From: Alphaproteobacteria bacterium
GTDB lineage: Bacteria > Pseudomonadota > Alphaproteobacteria > UBA6615
Length of the DNA: 57,208 nucleotides
Direction of reading: 5' to 3'
Assembly: GCA_009691025.1 (NCBI GenBank)
Contig: SHWB01000012.1
Coordinates: 1 to 57,208, forward strand
Part shown: piece by piece, positions 44,133 to 54,728 of the stretch
Layout: every line of letters begins with the position of its first letter
How positions within the stretch are numbered: the first letter of the stretch is position 1
Translations under genes and position numbers: made by a program
The notes under the pieces: model-generated
Databases searched by the model: none
What the model saw: the letters and a program-made list of their open reading frames with translations, nothing else
Told to the model about the DNA's origin: nothing

Positions 44133-45061
44133 TCGTCCGCGCCGCCGCCGCCGCCTGGCCGATCGAACGCCTCGCCGGCCTGGGTGCCTGGGAGGCCAAG
44201 ATCGGCTCCTGGGTCGGCGAGGCGTCCGGGCGCGGCGCGCGCCTGCTGGTCCTGCCCGAATACGGCGCGCTTGAACTCGCCGGCGCGCTGGATGGCGTGC
44301 CCGATGGCGACCTCGCAGCGCAGTGCGCCGCCGTCGCCGGACACGCGGCGCGCATCGACGCCTTCCATGCCATGTTGGCGCGCGAGACCGACACGCATAT
44401 CCTCGCCGCGACGATCCTGCTGCCGCGCGGAGACGGGCTCTACGTCAACCGCGCGCGCCTGTTCGCGCCAGGCGGCGCGGTCGGCGTGCAGGACAAGATC
44501 GTACCGACGCGCTTCGAGCGCGAGCGGGGCGTCGTCGTCGGCGGCGGTCCGGCGCGCGTGTTCGATACGGCGCTCGGCCGCATCGGCATCTGCATCTGCT
44601 ACGACGTGGAGTTTCCGCTCATCGCGCGGGCGATGGCCGAGGCCGGCGTGGAGATCCTGCTCGTGCCGTCCTGCACCGACGCTCTGGCCGGCTACAGCCG
44701 CGTGCGGGTCGGCGCCATGGCGCGGGCGCTGGAATGCCAATGCTACGTCCTGCATGCGCCGACGGTCGGTACGGCACCGTGGTCGCCGCTACTCGACGTC
44801 AATGTTGGGGCGGCGGCGATCTACGGCCCGCCCGACCACGGCTTTCCACCCACAGGCATCGTCACCGAAGGCGCCCTGGACGCGCCGGGCTGGGTATGCG
44901 CCGATCTCGACCTTGATCGCGTGCGCGCGGTGCGCCGGGACGGTCAGGTGCTCAACCGGGCGCCCCCCTGGCCCGAGCAGGCGGCCCCACTGGCGGGCGG
45001 CGCGGAAATCGTCTCGCTTGCCCCGCCGTCGGGCCGTGCCCGCCGGGCGCACGGGCTGTGA
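44129..45061 (+). CDS. carbon-nitrogen hydrolase (nitrilase superfamily)
   Basis: A 310-residue nitrilase-superfamily amidase. The triad is visible: Glu in LLVLPEYGALE, Lys in VQDKIVPTRFER, and the nucleophile Cys in LVPSCTDALAGYSRV, followed by the conserved RVGAMARALE. The second Glu is likely in CYDVEFPLI. Start ATG at 44129 overlaps the GNAT stop. It probably hydrolyses an amide; the pairing with GNAT suggests both act on one acylated amine. Confidence 0.9.
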   Translation: MIVRAAAAAWPIERLAGLGAWEAKIGSWVGEASGRGARLLVLPEYGALELAGALDGVPDGDLAAQCAAVAGHAARIDAFHAMLARETDTHILAATILLPRGDGLYVNRARLFAPGGAVGVQDKIVPTRFERERGVVVGGGPARVFDTALGRIGICICYDVEFPLIARAMAEAGVEILLVPSCTDALAGYSRVRVGAMARALECQCYVLHAPTVGTAPWSPLLDVNVGAAAIYGPPDHGFPPTGIVTEGALDAPGWVCADLDLDRVRAVRRDGQVLNRAPPWPEQAAPLAGGAEIVSLAPPSGRARRAHGL

Positions 45062-45146
45062 CGGCGGCGATGCTGGCGCATCGGCGGGCCGCCGCGGATA
45101 TTATGAAGGCAAGTGCCATAAAATGAGCGCAGGAGGGACGACAGCC

Positions 45147-45980
45147 ATGACCCCCGCCACTGATCCGGATGCCGGACTCGCCACAGTATCGGCCTCGCTC
45201 AACTACCTCGCCGGCGGCGCGGCGAAGCCGTTCTTCTATCCCTCCGTGGCCGGCGCCGCCGAGACTACCTACGCGACGAACGCCGAGGCGCACGATGTCG
45301 TCGTCCACGACGCGCGCCCGATCGCCGACCGCTTCACGCTCGACGTGCACGGCTTCCAGCTCGTGCGGCACGACACGAAGGTGCGCGACTTCCTCGACCC
45401 CGACGAGGTGAAGTGCGTCTACGAGCCCGAGGTGATCGCGCTGGTGCGCCGTCACGTCGGCTCCGAGGCCGCGGTGATCTTCGACCACACCTTGCGGGCG
45501 AGTACGGCCGACCTGCGCGAGGCGCAGCGCATGCGCGACCCGGCGAAGACGGTGCACAACGACTATACGGATCGCTCGGCGCCACGCCGGCTGCGCGATT
45601 TCCTGCCCGAGGCGGAGGCCGAGCGTAGGCTGGCCCGCCGCTTCGCCGTCGTGCAGGTCTGGCGGTCGATCGCCGGTCCGGTCGAATCCTCACCGATGGC
45701 GCTGTGCGACCCCCATTCGGTCGATCCGGCCGACCTCGTGCCGGCCGAGCGGCGCGCGAATGACCGCGTCGGCGAAATCCACCAGGTGCTGTGGAGCCCG
45801 CGCCACCGCTGGTACTACTTCTCGCGCCTACGGCGCGACGAGGCGATACTAATCAAGACCTTCGATTCGGCGACCGATGGCCGCGCCCGATTCGCCATCC
45901 ACACGGCCTTCGACCTGCCTGGCCAGGACGCCGCGCCGCCGCGCGAAAGCATCGAGACCAGGACCTTCGCCTTCTTCTAG
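45147..45980 (+). CDS. CmcJ/NvfI/AsaB-family oxidoreductase-like protein
   Basis: A 277-residue protein matching the CmcJ/asaB family: KPFFYPSVAGAAETTYATN near the N-terminus, FDHTLRAS, VHNDYTDRSAPRRL in the middle and RFAIHTAFDLPG toward the end. The DHT and HND segments are candidate metal/2-oxoglutarate ligands; some family members act in cephamycin or fungal natural-product pathways. The start is the ATG at 45147, behind AGGAGG; an ATG at 45123 lacks a ribosome site. Its substrate is unknown. Confidence 0.8.
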   Translation: MTPATDPDAGLATVSASLNYLAGGAAKPFFYPSVAGAAETTYATNAEAHDVVVHDARPIADRFTLDVHGFQLVRHDTKVRDFLDPDEVKCVYEPEVIALVRRHVGSEAAVIFDHTLRASTADLREAQRMRDPAKTVHNDYTDRSAPRRLRDFLPEAEAERRLARRFAVVQVWRSIAGPVESSPMALCDPHSVDPADLVPAERRANDRVGEIHQVLWSPRHRWYYFSRLRRDEAILIKTFDSATDGRARFAIHTAFDLPGQDAAPPRESIETRTFAFF

Positions 45981-46044
45981 GGACCGCTTTGTCCGGCGCC
46001 CCGCAGGCATCGCTTGCAAGCGGCGCCGGTATCTCTACCATATT

Positions 46045-46058
46045 CTACAAATTTGTAG
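46045..46058. promoter_or_regulatory. 14-bp perfect palindrome, operator-like
   Basis: The sequence ctacaaatttgtag is an exact palindrome in an otherwise GC-rich stretch, centred about 62 nt upstream of the cupin start at 46114. Its TACA-N4-TGTA form is like operators of winged-helix repressors, but no regulator is adjacent. Confidence 0.55.
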
Positions 46059-46113
46059 TGTCAGAGCGCGGGCCGGCCAGGGTCCGCCCAATCCACCTAG
46101 GAGGAACCCCGCG

Positions 46114-46662
46114 ATGACGATCGACACGGTCGAGGCCAAGGGAGGCAAGCCTGTGGCAGCAGAGGAGACGCTCCGGCGCTTCGCTACCGCGGCCCAAGCC
46201 GCCTATGCCGCCGATCCCGGGCCGGGAGGCGTGGAGAAGATCCGCGCCTTGCTCGAGCCGGTGCTGCGCGACAAGGCGGTGGTCGCGCGCTATCTCGGCC
46301 CCGACAACGACGAGACGCGCACGCCGATCTACGAGGATCCGCAGTTCGGCTTTGTCGTCCTCGCCCATGTCTACAAGGGCGTCGCCAAAGCCCCGCCGCA
46401 CGACCATGGGCCGACCTGGGCGATCTATGGCCAGGCGACCGGCGTGACCGAGATGACCGAGTGGAAGCTTGAGAAGGCGCCGGCTGGCAACGAGCCCGGC
46501 CGGGCCTCGCCGGTCAAGACCTACAGGCTCGAACCCGGAATGGCCGTCGCCTACCAGGCGGGTCAGCTCCATTCGCCCAAGCGCAATGGCGACACGCGGC
46601 TGATCCGCATCGAGGGGGCCGACCTGATGAAGGTCAAGCGCAAGGCCTTCAAGCCGGCCTGA
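46114..46662 (+). CDS. cupin / double-stranded beta-helix metal-dependent protein
   Basis: A 182-residue protein resembling cysteine-dioxygenase-like cupins: PPHDHGPTWAIYGQATG holds the H-x-H motif, GVTEMTEWKLEK carries the Glu strand and AYQAGQLHSPKRNG the distal His. The ATG lies behind AGGAGGA, and a perfect palindrome 56-69 nt upstream suggests repressor control. The following Moco-like gene is 90 nt away on the same strand. The substrate is unknown. Confidence 0.82.
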   Translation: MTIDTVEAKGGKPVAAEETLRRFATAAQAAYAADPGPGGVEKIRALLEPVLRDKAVVARYLGPDNDETRTPIYEDPQFGFVVLAHVYKGVAKAPPHDHGPTWAIYGQATGVTEMTEWKLEKAPAGNEPGRASPVKTYRLEPGMAVAYQAGQLHSPKRNGDTRLIRIEGADLMKVKRKAFKPA

Positions 46663-46752
46663 GCGCGTTTGACGCATCGAACGCGGCGCGGGAGACTGGC
46701 CCGCACCGCCACGCGTGCATTTGGCATGCGGGCGGCTCCGGAGGAGTGCCCC

Positions 46753-47316
46753 ATGCGCCGTTTCGCTTCGCTTCGCCTGCTCGTGATTGCGCTTGCCGCC
46801 GTCTTGGCGTTGCCGGCCACGGCCCAGCAGATCGCCGCGCCCAAGACCACTGTCCTGGTCACGGTTGTCGGCAACCTCGCCAAGGCCAATCGCGGCTCCT
46901 ACGACGCGGTGAGCGATGTCTTCTTCAAGCACCTCAACCTGCCATTCACCAATGCCGCCACCTTCGATTACGGCATGCTGACGGCGCTCAAGAAGCACAC
47001 GGTGAAGACCGACTTCCAGATGGGCGGCAAGGTGCGCAGCTTCAGCGGCCCGCTGCTGGCCGACGTGCTGGCGACGGCCGGGGCGACCGGCACAATCGCG
47101 ACCGTCACCGCGTTCGACGGCTATGCCGCCGAGCTGCCGATCGCCGATATCGCCAAGTTCGGCGTCATCCTCGCGCTGGCCGAGGACGGCAAACCCTTCG
47201 GGGTCGGCGATTATGGCCCGACCTGGGCGATCTTTCCGCGCGCCGACAAGCAGGCGCTGAAGGGCCGCAACGACGATGCCTGGGTCTGGGCCATCGCCGC
47301 CATCGCTGTGAAATAG
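46753..47316 (+). CDS. small exported molybdopterin-oxidoreductase-fold protein
   Basis: A 187-residue protein with a clear Sec signal (RFASLRLLVIALAAVLALP, cleavage near ATA-QQ). The mature part, with FDYGMLTAL, FSGPLLADVLATAG and ADIAKFGVILALAEDGKPF, matches compact members of the sulfite-oxidase-type molybdopterin domain family. It contains no cysteine at all, so the usual molybdenum-coordinating Cys is absent; cofactor binding is doubtful. It may have a periplasmic electron-transfer or sensing role. The modABC locus nearby may be coincidental. Confidence 0.7.
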   Translation: MRRFASLRLLVIALAAVLALPATAQQIAAPKTTVLVTVVGNLAKANRGSYDAVSDVFFKHLNLPFTNAATFDYGMLTALKKHTVKTDFQMGGKVRSFSGPLLADVLATAGATGTIATVTAFDGYAAELPIADIAKFGVILALAEDGKPFGVGDYGPTWAIFPRADKQALKGRNDDAWVWAIAAIAVK

Positions 47317-47320
47317 CGCC

Positions 47321-47725
47321 ATGGCGATCCGGCGCGTCAGCGCACCCTCGGTGCCCGAGCCACCGTCGGCGACGTGGTCGAACTGCCTCGTCGTCGACGG
47401 CGTCGCCTACATCGCCGGCCTGACCGCGCGCGCAAACGATTTTGCCAGCGTGGTCGGCGGCGGTGCCCATGACCAGGCGCGCGCCATATTTGCCAAGATG
47501 GGCGCGCTGCTGGTGGCGGCCGGAGGCAGCTTCGCCGATGTCGTGAAGGTGACGATCTACGTCACCGATATCCGCATGCGCGAGGAGGTGTGGAAGGCGC
47601 GCGCCGAAGTCTTCGCGGGCAATTTCCCCGTCTCGACCCTGATCGAGATCTCCAAGCTCGCGCATCCCGAGATGCTGGTCGAGATCGACGCCATAGCCCA
47701 TATCGGCGCGAGCACGCGCGGCTGA
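47321..47725 (+). CDS. RidA/YjgF-family protein
   Basis: A 134-residue trimeric deaminase-fold protein. Evidence is VDGVAYIAGLTA (the xxGxxYxSGQ-like strand), AGGSFADVVKVTIYVTDI, VWKARAEVFAGNFPVSTLIEI and the final VEIDAIAHIG. In RidA proteins the corresponding late R/E residues hydrolyse reactive enamines and imines; the Arg here appears to be replaced in STLIEI, so enzymatic activity is uncertain. It follows the exported protein by 4 nt and is likely in one transcription unit with it. Confidence 0.88.
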   Translation: MAIRRVSAPSVPEPPSATWSNCLVVDGVAYIAGLTARANDFASVVGGGAHDQARAIFAKMGALLVAAGGSFADVVKVTIYVTDIRMREEVWKARAEVFAGNFPVSTLIEISKLAHPEMLVEIDAIAHIGASTRG

Positions 47726-47729
47726 AGAA

Positions 47730-48581
47730 TCAGGTTGCGGCCGGTTGCGGCCGGGCTGGTGCTTTCGGACCGCGCGCGATGACGGCCGCCGCCAGAGGCA
47801 AGGTCACCGCGGCGACAATCCAGGCAGGCCGGATGCCGGCATCGGGCATGAAATTCGCCGCCAGTAGCATGGCGGGATCGACGCCGACGACGAGGCCGTA
47901 CCAGGCGGCTTCGCCCAGCGCGGTCAGCGGGCAAGCGAGACCCAGCGACGCTACGCTCGCGGCCGGCGGGATGCGGCCGGGCGAGCCGAAACCATGCGCC
48001 AGCGCGCGGAAGGCCAACAGCCACGCGAGCAGGCCGGCCATGGCGAGGGGTTCGCCGACGTCGATCTTCGATTGCAGCATGTGGTGGACGACGGCCAGCA
48101 CGGCCGCCGGGTAAACGAGGAGATGCAGGCGCCGCCAGCGCCGCGCGCCCAACAGGCGCAGCGCGCCGTCGGTCGAGGTCGCGGCCAGCGTGGTGAAGGC
48201 CAGCAGCGCCGCGAAGCCGATGGTCAGGTAGATGCGCAGGGCGATTTCCGTCGCCACCGGGTCGAGCAGGAATTCCTTGTCGGCGGTGAACAGAAGCAGG
48301 TGCAGCAGGGCGTAGCAGAAGGTGGCGACGCCGGACATGCGCCGCAGCAGGACGAGAAGCGGCCATTTCAACAGAGCCACCAGCGGGATGATAGACAGGG
48401 TAACGAGCAGCAGGCGGAGGGCCCACAGCCCCGCCTCGTGCAGGGCGGCATCGAGCGGCCGCGCGCCGAGATCGCCTGCCGCAAAGAGCGCTGCGTTCCA
48501 TCCGGCCGGCAGAAGCAGAAGCGCGAAAGCCGACGCCTTGAGTGGCGAGAACCGGCCGCGCGGATCGAGCCAGGGACGCAT
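47730..48581 (-). CDS. MsrQ-like / ferric-reductase-like heme membrane protein
   Basis: A 283-residue integral membrane protein with about seven hydrophobic segments. FCYALLHLLLFTADKEF and LHLLVYPAAVLAVVHHMLQSK contain the histidines expected to ligate b-type heme in the ferric reductase-like/MsrQ domain; RRWRRLHLLVY is characteristic. MsrQ normally supplies electrons to periplasmic MsrP, which is a Moco protein. No MsrP is evident, although a small Moco-fold protein is encoded convergently at 46753. This protein is longer than typical MsrQ because of extra C-terminal membrane helices. Confidence 0.8.
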   Translation of the reverse strand: MRPWLDPRGRFSPLKASAFALLLLPAGWNAALFAAGDLGARPLDAALHEAGLWALRLLLVTLSIIPLVALLKWPLLVLLRRMSGVATFCYALLHLLLFTADKEFLLDPVATEIALRIYLTIGFAALLAFTTLAATSTDGALRLLGARRWRRLHLLVYPAAVLAVVHHMLQSKIDVGEPLAMAGLLAWLLAFRALAHGFGSPGRIPPAASVASLGLACPLTALGEAAWYGLVVGVDPAMLLAANFMPDAGIRPAWIVAAVTLPLAAAVIARGPKAPARPQPAAT

Positions 48582-48662
48582 GTCGCTACTCCGTCCCGGG
48601 AATTATAGCAGGCGCGGCCGCGCGATCCCAATGCCACCCCTTCACGTTCGCGCGACGGCGCG

Positions 48663-49790
48663 TCAGCCAGTGCCCGCCGAGTCTACCTCGCCGCATCCGA
48701 GCATGCGGCGGTCCAGCGCCACGCTTTTCACCAGCGCGACGACGGCGCCGCCCTGCGTCAGGCCGAGCGCCGCCACGGCCTCGCGCGTCACGCTCGCGAC
48801 GATGTGCGCGCCGCCGCCGAGATAGACCGTCACTTCGGCGAACGCGCCGTCTTCCTCGACGATGGCGGCTACGGTGCCTGGAAAGGCGTTGCGGATCGAC
48901 AGGCCCTGCGGCGCCGTGCGGGCCAGCGCCACGTCGCGCGCGCGGATGCGCAGCCGCACGCGGGCGCCGGGCGGGATGTCGATTGCGGGCATGCGCAGGC
49001 GGTGGCCGCCGGCCAGTGCCACCTCCGTCATCGCCCAATGGGTGTCCTGCGCGGCGACGGTGCCTTCCAGCAGCGCGCCGGACTCGAAGCGCCCGGCGAG
49101 TCGACGCATCGCCGGATGCTCCAGCACGGCGGCGAGCGGGCCGGTCGCGGCGACGCGGCCGGAATCCAGCACCAGCACCGTTTCGGCGAGGCGCGCCAGC
49201 TCGTCTAGCGAGTGCGTCACCCACAGCATTGGCACGCGCGACTCGGTCGCCACGCGCTCGATCAGCGGCAGGATAGCGGCGCGGCGCGGCCGGTCGAGTG
49301 CCGACAGCGGCTCGTCCATAAGCAGCAGGCGCGGCGACGCGAGCAACGCGCGCCCGATCGCCACGCGCTGGCGCTCGCCGCCCGACAAGGTCGCCGGGCG
49401 GCGGCCGAGCAGGGGGGCAAGGTCAAGCATGGCGACGACGCGCTCCATGCCCGGGCCTCCGCCCTCGCGCGGCGCGCGGCGCGCGGCATAGCGCAGATTG
49501 CCGGCGACGGTGAGGTGCGGGAAAAGGCGCGCATCCTGGAACACCAGTCCAGCCCGCCTTTTCCAGGCCGGCACGAAGCGGCGCGCGGCATCGTCCTGCC
49601 AGACCGTGCCGGCGAAGGCGATGCGCCCGCGCGCGGCGGGTTCGAGGCCGGCCAGAGCGCGCAGCAGTGTCGTCTTGCCATGGCCCGAGGCGCCGAAGAT
49701 GCCGGTGATGCCGTCGAGGGTGAAGCGGCCGGCGATCTCCAGCCGGAAGCCGCCATGGTCGACGGCGAGGTCGAGGTCTAGCGCGCTCAT
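48663..49790 (-). CDS. modC: molybdate ABC transporter ATP-binding protein
   Basis: A 375-residue ABC ATPase. Walker A is GASGHGKTTLL (about residues 33-43), the signature is LSGGERQRVAIGRALL, Walker B is LLLMDEPLSALD and the switch His is in WVTHSLDEL. The C-terminal part is a mop/TOBE-like domain with VALVKSVALDR. The ATG overlaps the modB stop (ATGA). It powers molybdate import with modB and modA. Gene order modA-modB-modC is conserved. Confidence 0.93.
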   Translation of the reverse strand: MSALDLDLAVDHGGFRLEIAGRFTLDGITGIFGASGHGKTTLLRALAGLEPAARGRIAFAGTVWQDDAARRFVPAWKRRAGLVFQDARLFPHLTVAGNLRYAARRAPREGGGPGMERVVAMLDLAPLLGRRPATLSGGERQRVAIGRALLASPRLLLMDEPLSALDRPRRAAILPLIERVATESRVPMLWVTHSLDELARLAETVLVLDSGRVAATGPLAAVLEHPAMRRLAGRFESGALLEGTVAAQDTHWAMTEVALAGGHRLRMPAIDIPPGARVRLRIRARDVALARTAPQGLSIRNAFPGTVAAIVEEDGAFAEVTVYLGGGAHIVASVTREAVAALGLTQGGAVVALVKSVALDRRMLGCGEVDSAGTG

Positions 49791-50470
49791 GCTCCGCTGG
49801 GCCCGACATGGACGGGAAACCGCCGGTTCACCGTGTAGACCAGCAGCAGCACGATGAAGGAGAAAGCGAGCAAGCCGCCAGAGAGCAGGTGCGCGCTTTG
49901 CCAGTCCAGCGTTTCCACGCGCTCGAACACGTCGATGGAAATGACGCGCGTGCGGCCGGGAATGTTGCCGCCGACCATCAGCACGACGCCGAACTCGCCG
50001 AGCGTGTGGGCGAAGCCGAGCACGGCGGCGGTCAGGTAGCCGCGCGCCGCCAGCGGCGAGACGACGGTCAGGAAGGCGTCGAGCGGCCTCGCGCCGAGCA
50101 TTTCGGCGGCCTCGACGGGCGCGCGCCCGAGGGCGGCGAAGGCCGTCTGCAGCGGCTGCACGACAAAGGGCAGCGAGTAGATGACGGAGGCGACGACCAG
50201 CCCGGTGAAGGAGAAGGCGAGTGTGCCGCCAGTTACTTGCACCCACGCCTCGCCGAGCGGCGAGTCGGGCGTGAACAGCACCAGCAGGTAGAAGCCTAGC
50301 ACCGTCGGCGGCAGGACAAGCGGCAGCGCCACCACCGCCTCGACGACGGGCCGGAGCGGCGAGCGCGTGCGCGCCAGCCACCATGCCCAGGGCGTGCCGA
50401 CGATCAGCAGGATGACGACGGTGACGGCGGCGAGCGCGAGGGTGAGTAGGACGACGCCGGTATCGATCAC
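49787..50470 (-). CDS. modB: molybdate ABC transporter permease
   Basis: A 227-residue permease with five or six hydrophobic helices. The EAA loop reads EAAEMLGARPLDAFLTVVSPLA, the typical coupling helix facing ModC, preceded by PLVLPPTVLGFYLLVLF as in ModB. It lies 9 nt after modA and overlaps modC, so all three are one operon. Confidence 0.93.
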   Translation of the reverse strand: MIDTGVVLLTLALAAVTVVILLIVGTPWAWWLARTRSPLRPVVEAVVALPLVLPPTVLGFYLLVLFTPDSPLGEAWVQVTGGTLAFSFTGLVVASVIYSLPFVVQPLQTAFAALGRAPVEAAEMLGARPLDAFLTVVSPLAARGYLTAAVLGFAHTLGEFGVVLMVGGNIPGRTRVISIDVFERVETLDWQSAHLLSGGLLAFSFIVLLLVYTVNRRFPVHVGPSGA

Positions 50471-50479
50471 GCGCCGGCC

Positions 50480-51232
50480 TCAGCGAAAGACGTCGTAGCC
50501 GTAGCGGCGGATGATTTCTTCCGCCGCCGGCGCCTTGAGGAAGGCGAGGAAGTCTCGCGCCGCGGCATTGCCGGCGCCGCGCGCCAGCAGGATGGCATCA
50601 TGGCGGATCGGCGCGTGCAACGCCGCCGGCACCGTCCAGACGCTGCCCTTGCGGCCCGGTTTGGACGCCGCTTGCGACAGGGCGACGAAGCCCATCTCGG
50701 CATTGCCCGTCGCCGCCATTTGGAAGGTCTGGCCTATATCATGCCCCATCACGATACGGCTCTCGACGGCGCGCCACAGGCCGAGCTTTTCCAGCGCCTC
50801 GCGCGCCGCCGCCCCGTAGGGTGCCACGGCGGGGTTGGCGATGGCGAGGTAGCGGAAGCCGGTCCTCAGGGCCGCCGTCCCGTCGGGGCCGATACGGGCC
50901 GGGTCGGCGCTCCACAGGCCGAGTCGACCGACGGCATAGGTGAACGCGCTGGCGGCCGGGCCGTGGCCTTCGGCGGCGAGGCGCGCCGGCCGCTCGGCAT
51001 CCGCCGACAGGAAGGCGTCGAACGGCGCGCCCTTGACGATCTGGGCGTAGAAGGCGCCCGAGGAGCCCGTCGAGATTTCCAGCCTGTGGCCGCTCGCGGC
51101 GGCGAAGGCGGCGGCGATCTCCTGGGCCGGCCCGGCGAAATTGGCGGCGACGGCGACGGTCGCCGTTTCGGCGCGGGCGGCCGTGGCCATCAGGAGGGCG
51201 GCGAACAGGGCCGTCAGGCGCAGGTGGAACAT
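50480..51232 (-). CDS. modA: molybdate-binding periplasmic protein
   Basis: A 250-residue protein with a signal peptide (FHLRLTALFAALLMATAARA). The ligand loops are VAVAANFAGPAQEIAAAF, STGSSGAFYAQIVKGAPFDAFLSADAERP and, near the C-terminus, RYGYDVF, all typical of ModA. It is the first gene of the modABC operon. Upstream (51242-51292) lies a dyad that could be the ModE-binding Mo-box. Confidence 0.93.
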   Translation of the reverse strand: MFHLRLTALFAALLMATAARAETATVAVAANFAGPAQEIAAAFAAASGHRLEISTGSSGAFYAQIVKGAPFDAFLSADAERPARLAAEGHGPAASAFTYAVGRLGLWSADPARIGPDGTAALRTGFRYLAIANPAVAPYGAAAREALEKLGLWRAVESRIVMGHDIGQTFQMAATGNAEMGFVALSQAASKPGRKGSVWTVPAALHAPIRHDAILLARGAGNAAARDFLAFLKAPAAEEIIRRYGYDVFR

Positions 51233-51241
51233 GAGTGGACC

Positions 51242-51292
51242 TCGATATGTATGGCTGTACCGTTCGTCGAAATATCCATTCGAACATATCGA
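51242..51292. promoter_or_regulatory. dyad upstream of modA (Mo-box-like)
   Basis: tcgatatgt (51242-51250) and acatatcga (51284-51292) are exact inverted repeats 33 nt apart. A tighter pairing, gtcgaaatat (51266-51275) against atatcgac (51286-51293), has one interruption. The TCGxxATAT form resembles ModE operator half-sites. It lies 10 nt before the modA start and after the modE stop, so it may form the modA promoter region. Confidence 0.5.
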
Positions 51293-51333
51293 CTAGTCAA
51301 GCAGGACGTCGTCGGGAGCGGCGGTCGTCCGCG

Positions 51334-51699
51334 TCAGTCGTGCGGGGCGAGCTTGTCGCGCAGGGCCGCCATATCGGGTTCGACGGCCATGGCGGTGGCC
51401 TGTTCCATCCGGCGGAAGCGTGACAGCACCTCTTCGCCCAGTTCCGTCAGGCCGGCATGGCCGCCGCCGCCGGTCCCTCCGCGCGAGGTCTCGACCAGCG
51501 GCGTGCGGAAGCAGGCGTTCATGGTGTCGACGAGGAACCAGGCGCGGCGGTAGCTCATGCCCGTGCGGCGCCCGGCGGCGGCGATGGAGCCGGTCGCCTT
51601 GATGGCGTCGAGCAAGCCGGCTTTGCCGGGACCGATCGCCACGTCGGGGCCGAGGACGACGCGCAGTCTTGCGCCTAGGGTACGGTTGCCGACACGCAT
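51334..51699 (-). CDS. modE: ModE-type molybdate-responsive HTH regulator, single-domain
   Basis: A 121-residue winged-helix protein equivalent to the N-terminal DNA-binding half of Mod[37 protein letters not shown] and a wing [16 protein letters not shown] are the family signature. The C-terminal molbindin (mop) domain is absent, as in many alphaproteobacterial ModE-like proteins. It sits upstream of modABC on the same strand. ModE normally represses modABC when molybdate is abundant; without a mop domain the sensing mode is unclear. Confidence 0.88.
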   Translation of the reverse strand: MRVGNRTLGARLRVVLGPDVAIGPGKAGLLDAIKATGSIAAAGRRTGMSYRRAWFLVDTMNACFRTPLVETSRGGTGGGGHAGLTELGEEVLSRFRRMEQATAMAVEPDMAALRDKLAPHD

Positions 51700-51754
51700 G
51701 GTGGGAGCAAAGCACGTTGGCCGCGCCGTCGCCATCGGGTACAAGGCCCGCGCC

Positions 51755-52974
<1,220 letters not shown>

Positions 52975-52978
<4 letters not shown>

Positions 52979-53807
52979 GCCGCATCGAGCGCCGATTCGC
53001 CGCGCTGCGTGCCGAGGGCCGCGCCGCCTTCGTGCCCTTCATCATGGCGGCCGATCCCGATCTCGCGACCTGCGAGGCTATCCTTGCCGGCCTGCCGGCG
53101 GCGGGCGCCGACCTGATCGAGCTGGGCGTCATGTTTTCCGACCCGATGGCCGACGGGCCGGCGATCCAGGCCGCCGGCCTACGCGCGCGCTCAGGCGGCG
53201 CCTCGGTGCGCCACACGCTGGCGATGGTGCGGCGCTTCCGCGCGGCGGACAGCGACACGCCGATCGTGCTGATGGGCTACTATAACCCCCTCTACATTTA
53301 CGGCTGCGCCGCCTTCGTGAAAGATGCCGCAGCCGCCGGCGTCGACGGCCTCATCGTCGTCGACCTGCCGCCGGAAGAAGACGCGGAACTGGCCCCCTTC
53401 GCCAGGGCGGCGGGTATCGATTTCGTCCGCCTGGCGACGCCGACGACGGACGATGCACGCCTGCCCGTTGTGCTCGGCGGCGCCTCTGGATTCGTCTACT
53501 ACGTCGCCATCGCCGGCATCACCGGCACGCGCTCGGCCTCGTCCTACGCCGTCATCCAGGCAGTCACGCGGATCAAGCGCCATACGAATCTTCCCGTCGC
53601 CGTCGGATTCGGCATCCGAACGGCGGCGCAGGCCGAGGCGGTGGCCGCCGTCGCCGATGCCGCCGTCGTCGGCTCAGCACTGGTGCAGAAACTGGCCGAG
53701 ACGCTAGACTCCGCCGGCCACGCCACGGCGCGCACCGTGCCCGAGGTGCTGGCCTTCGTGCGCGATCTCGCAACGGGCGTGCAGCGCGCGCGGCGGGGCA
53801 AGGCGGC

Positions 53808-53811
<4 letters not shown>
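52975..53811 (+). CDS. trpA: tryptophan synthase alpha chain
   Basis: A 278-residue TIM barrel that cleaves indole-3-glycerol phosphate. The catalytic Glu is in [13 protein letters not shown] and Asp in [17 protein letters not shown]. Met replaces the usual Pro in [17 protein letters not shown] and [14 protein letters not shown] (phosphate site) are conserved. The GTG start overlaps the trpB stop, and its own stop overlaps the accD ATG. Confidence 0.96.
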
Positions 53812-54720
<909 letters not shown>

Positions 54721-54728
<8 letters not shown>

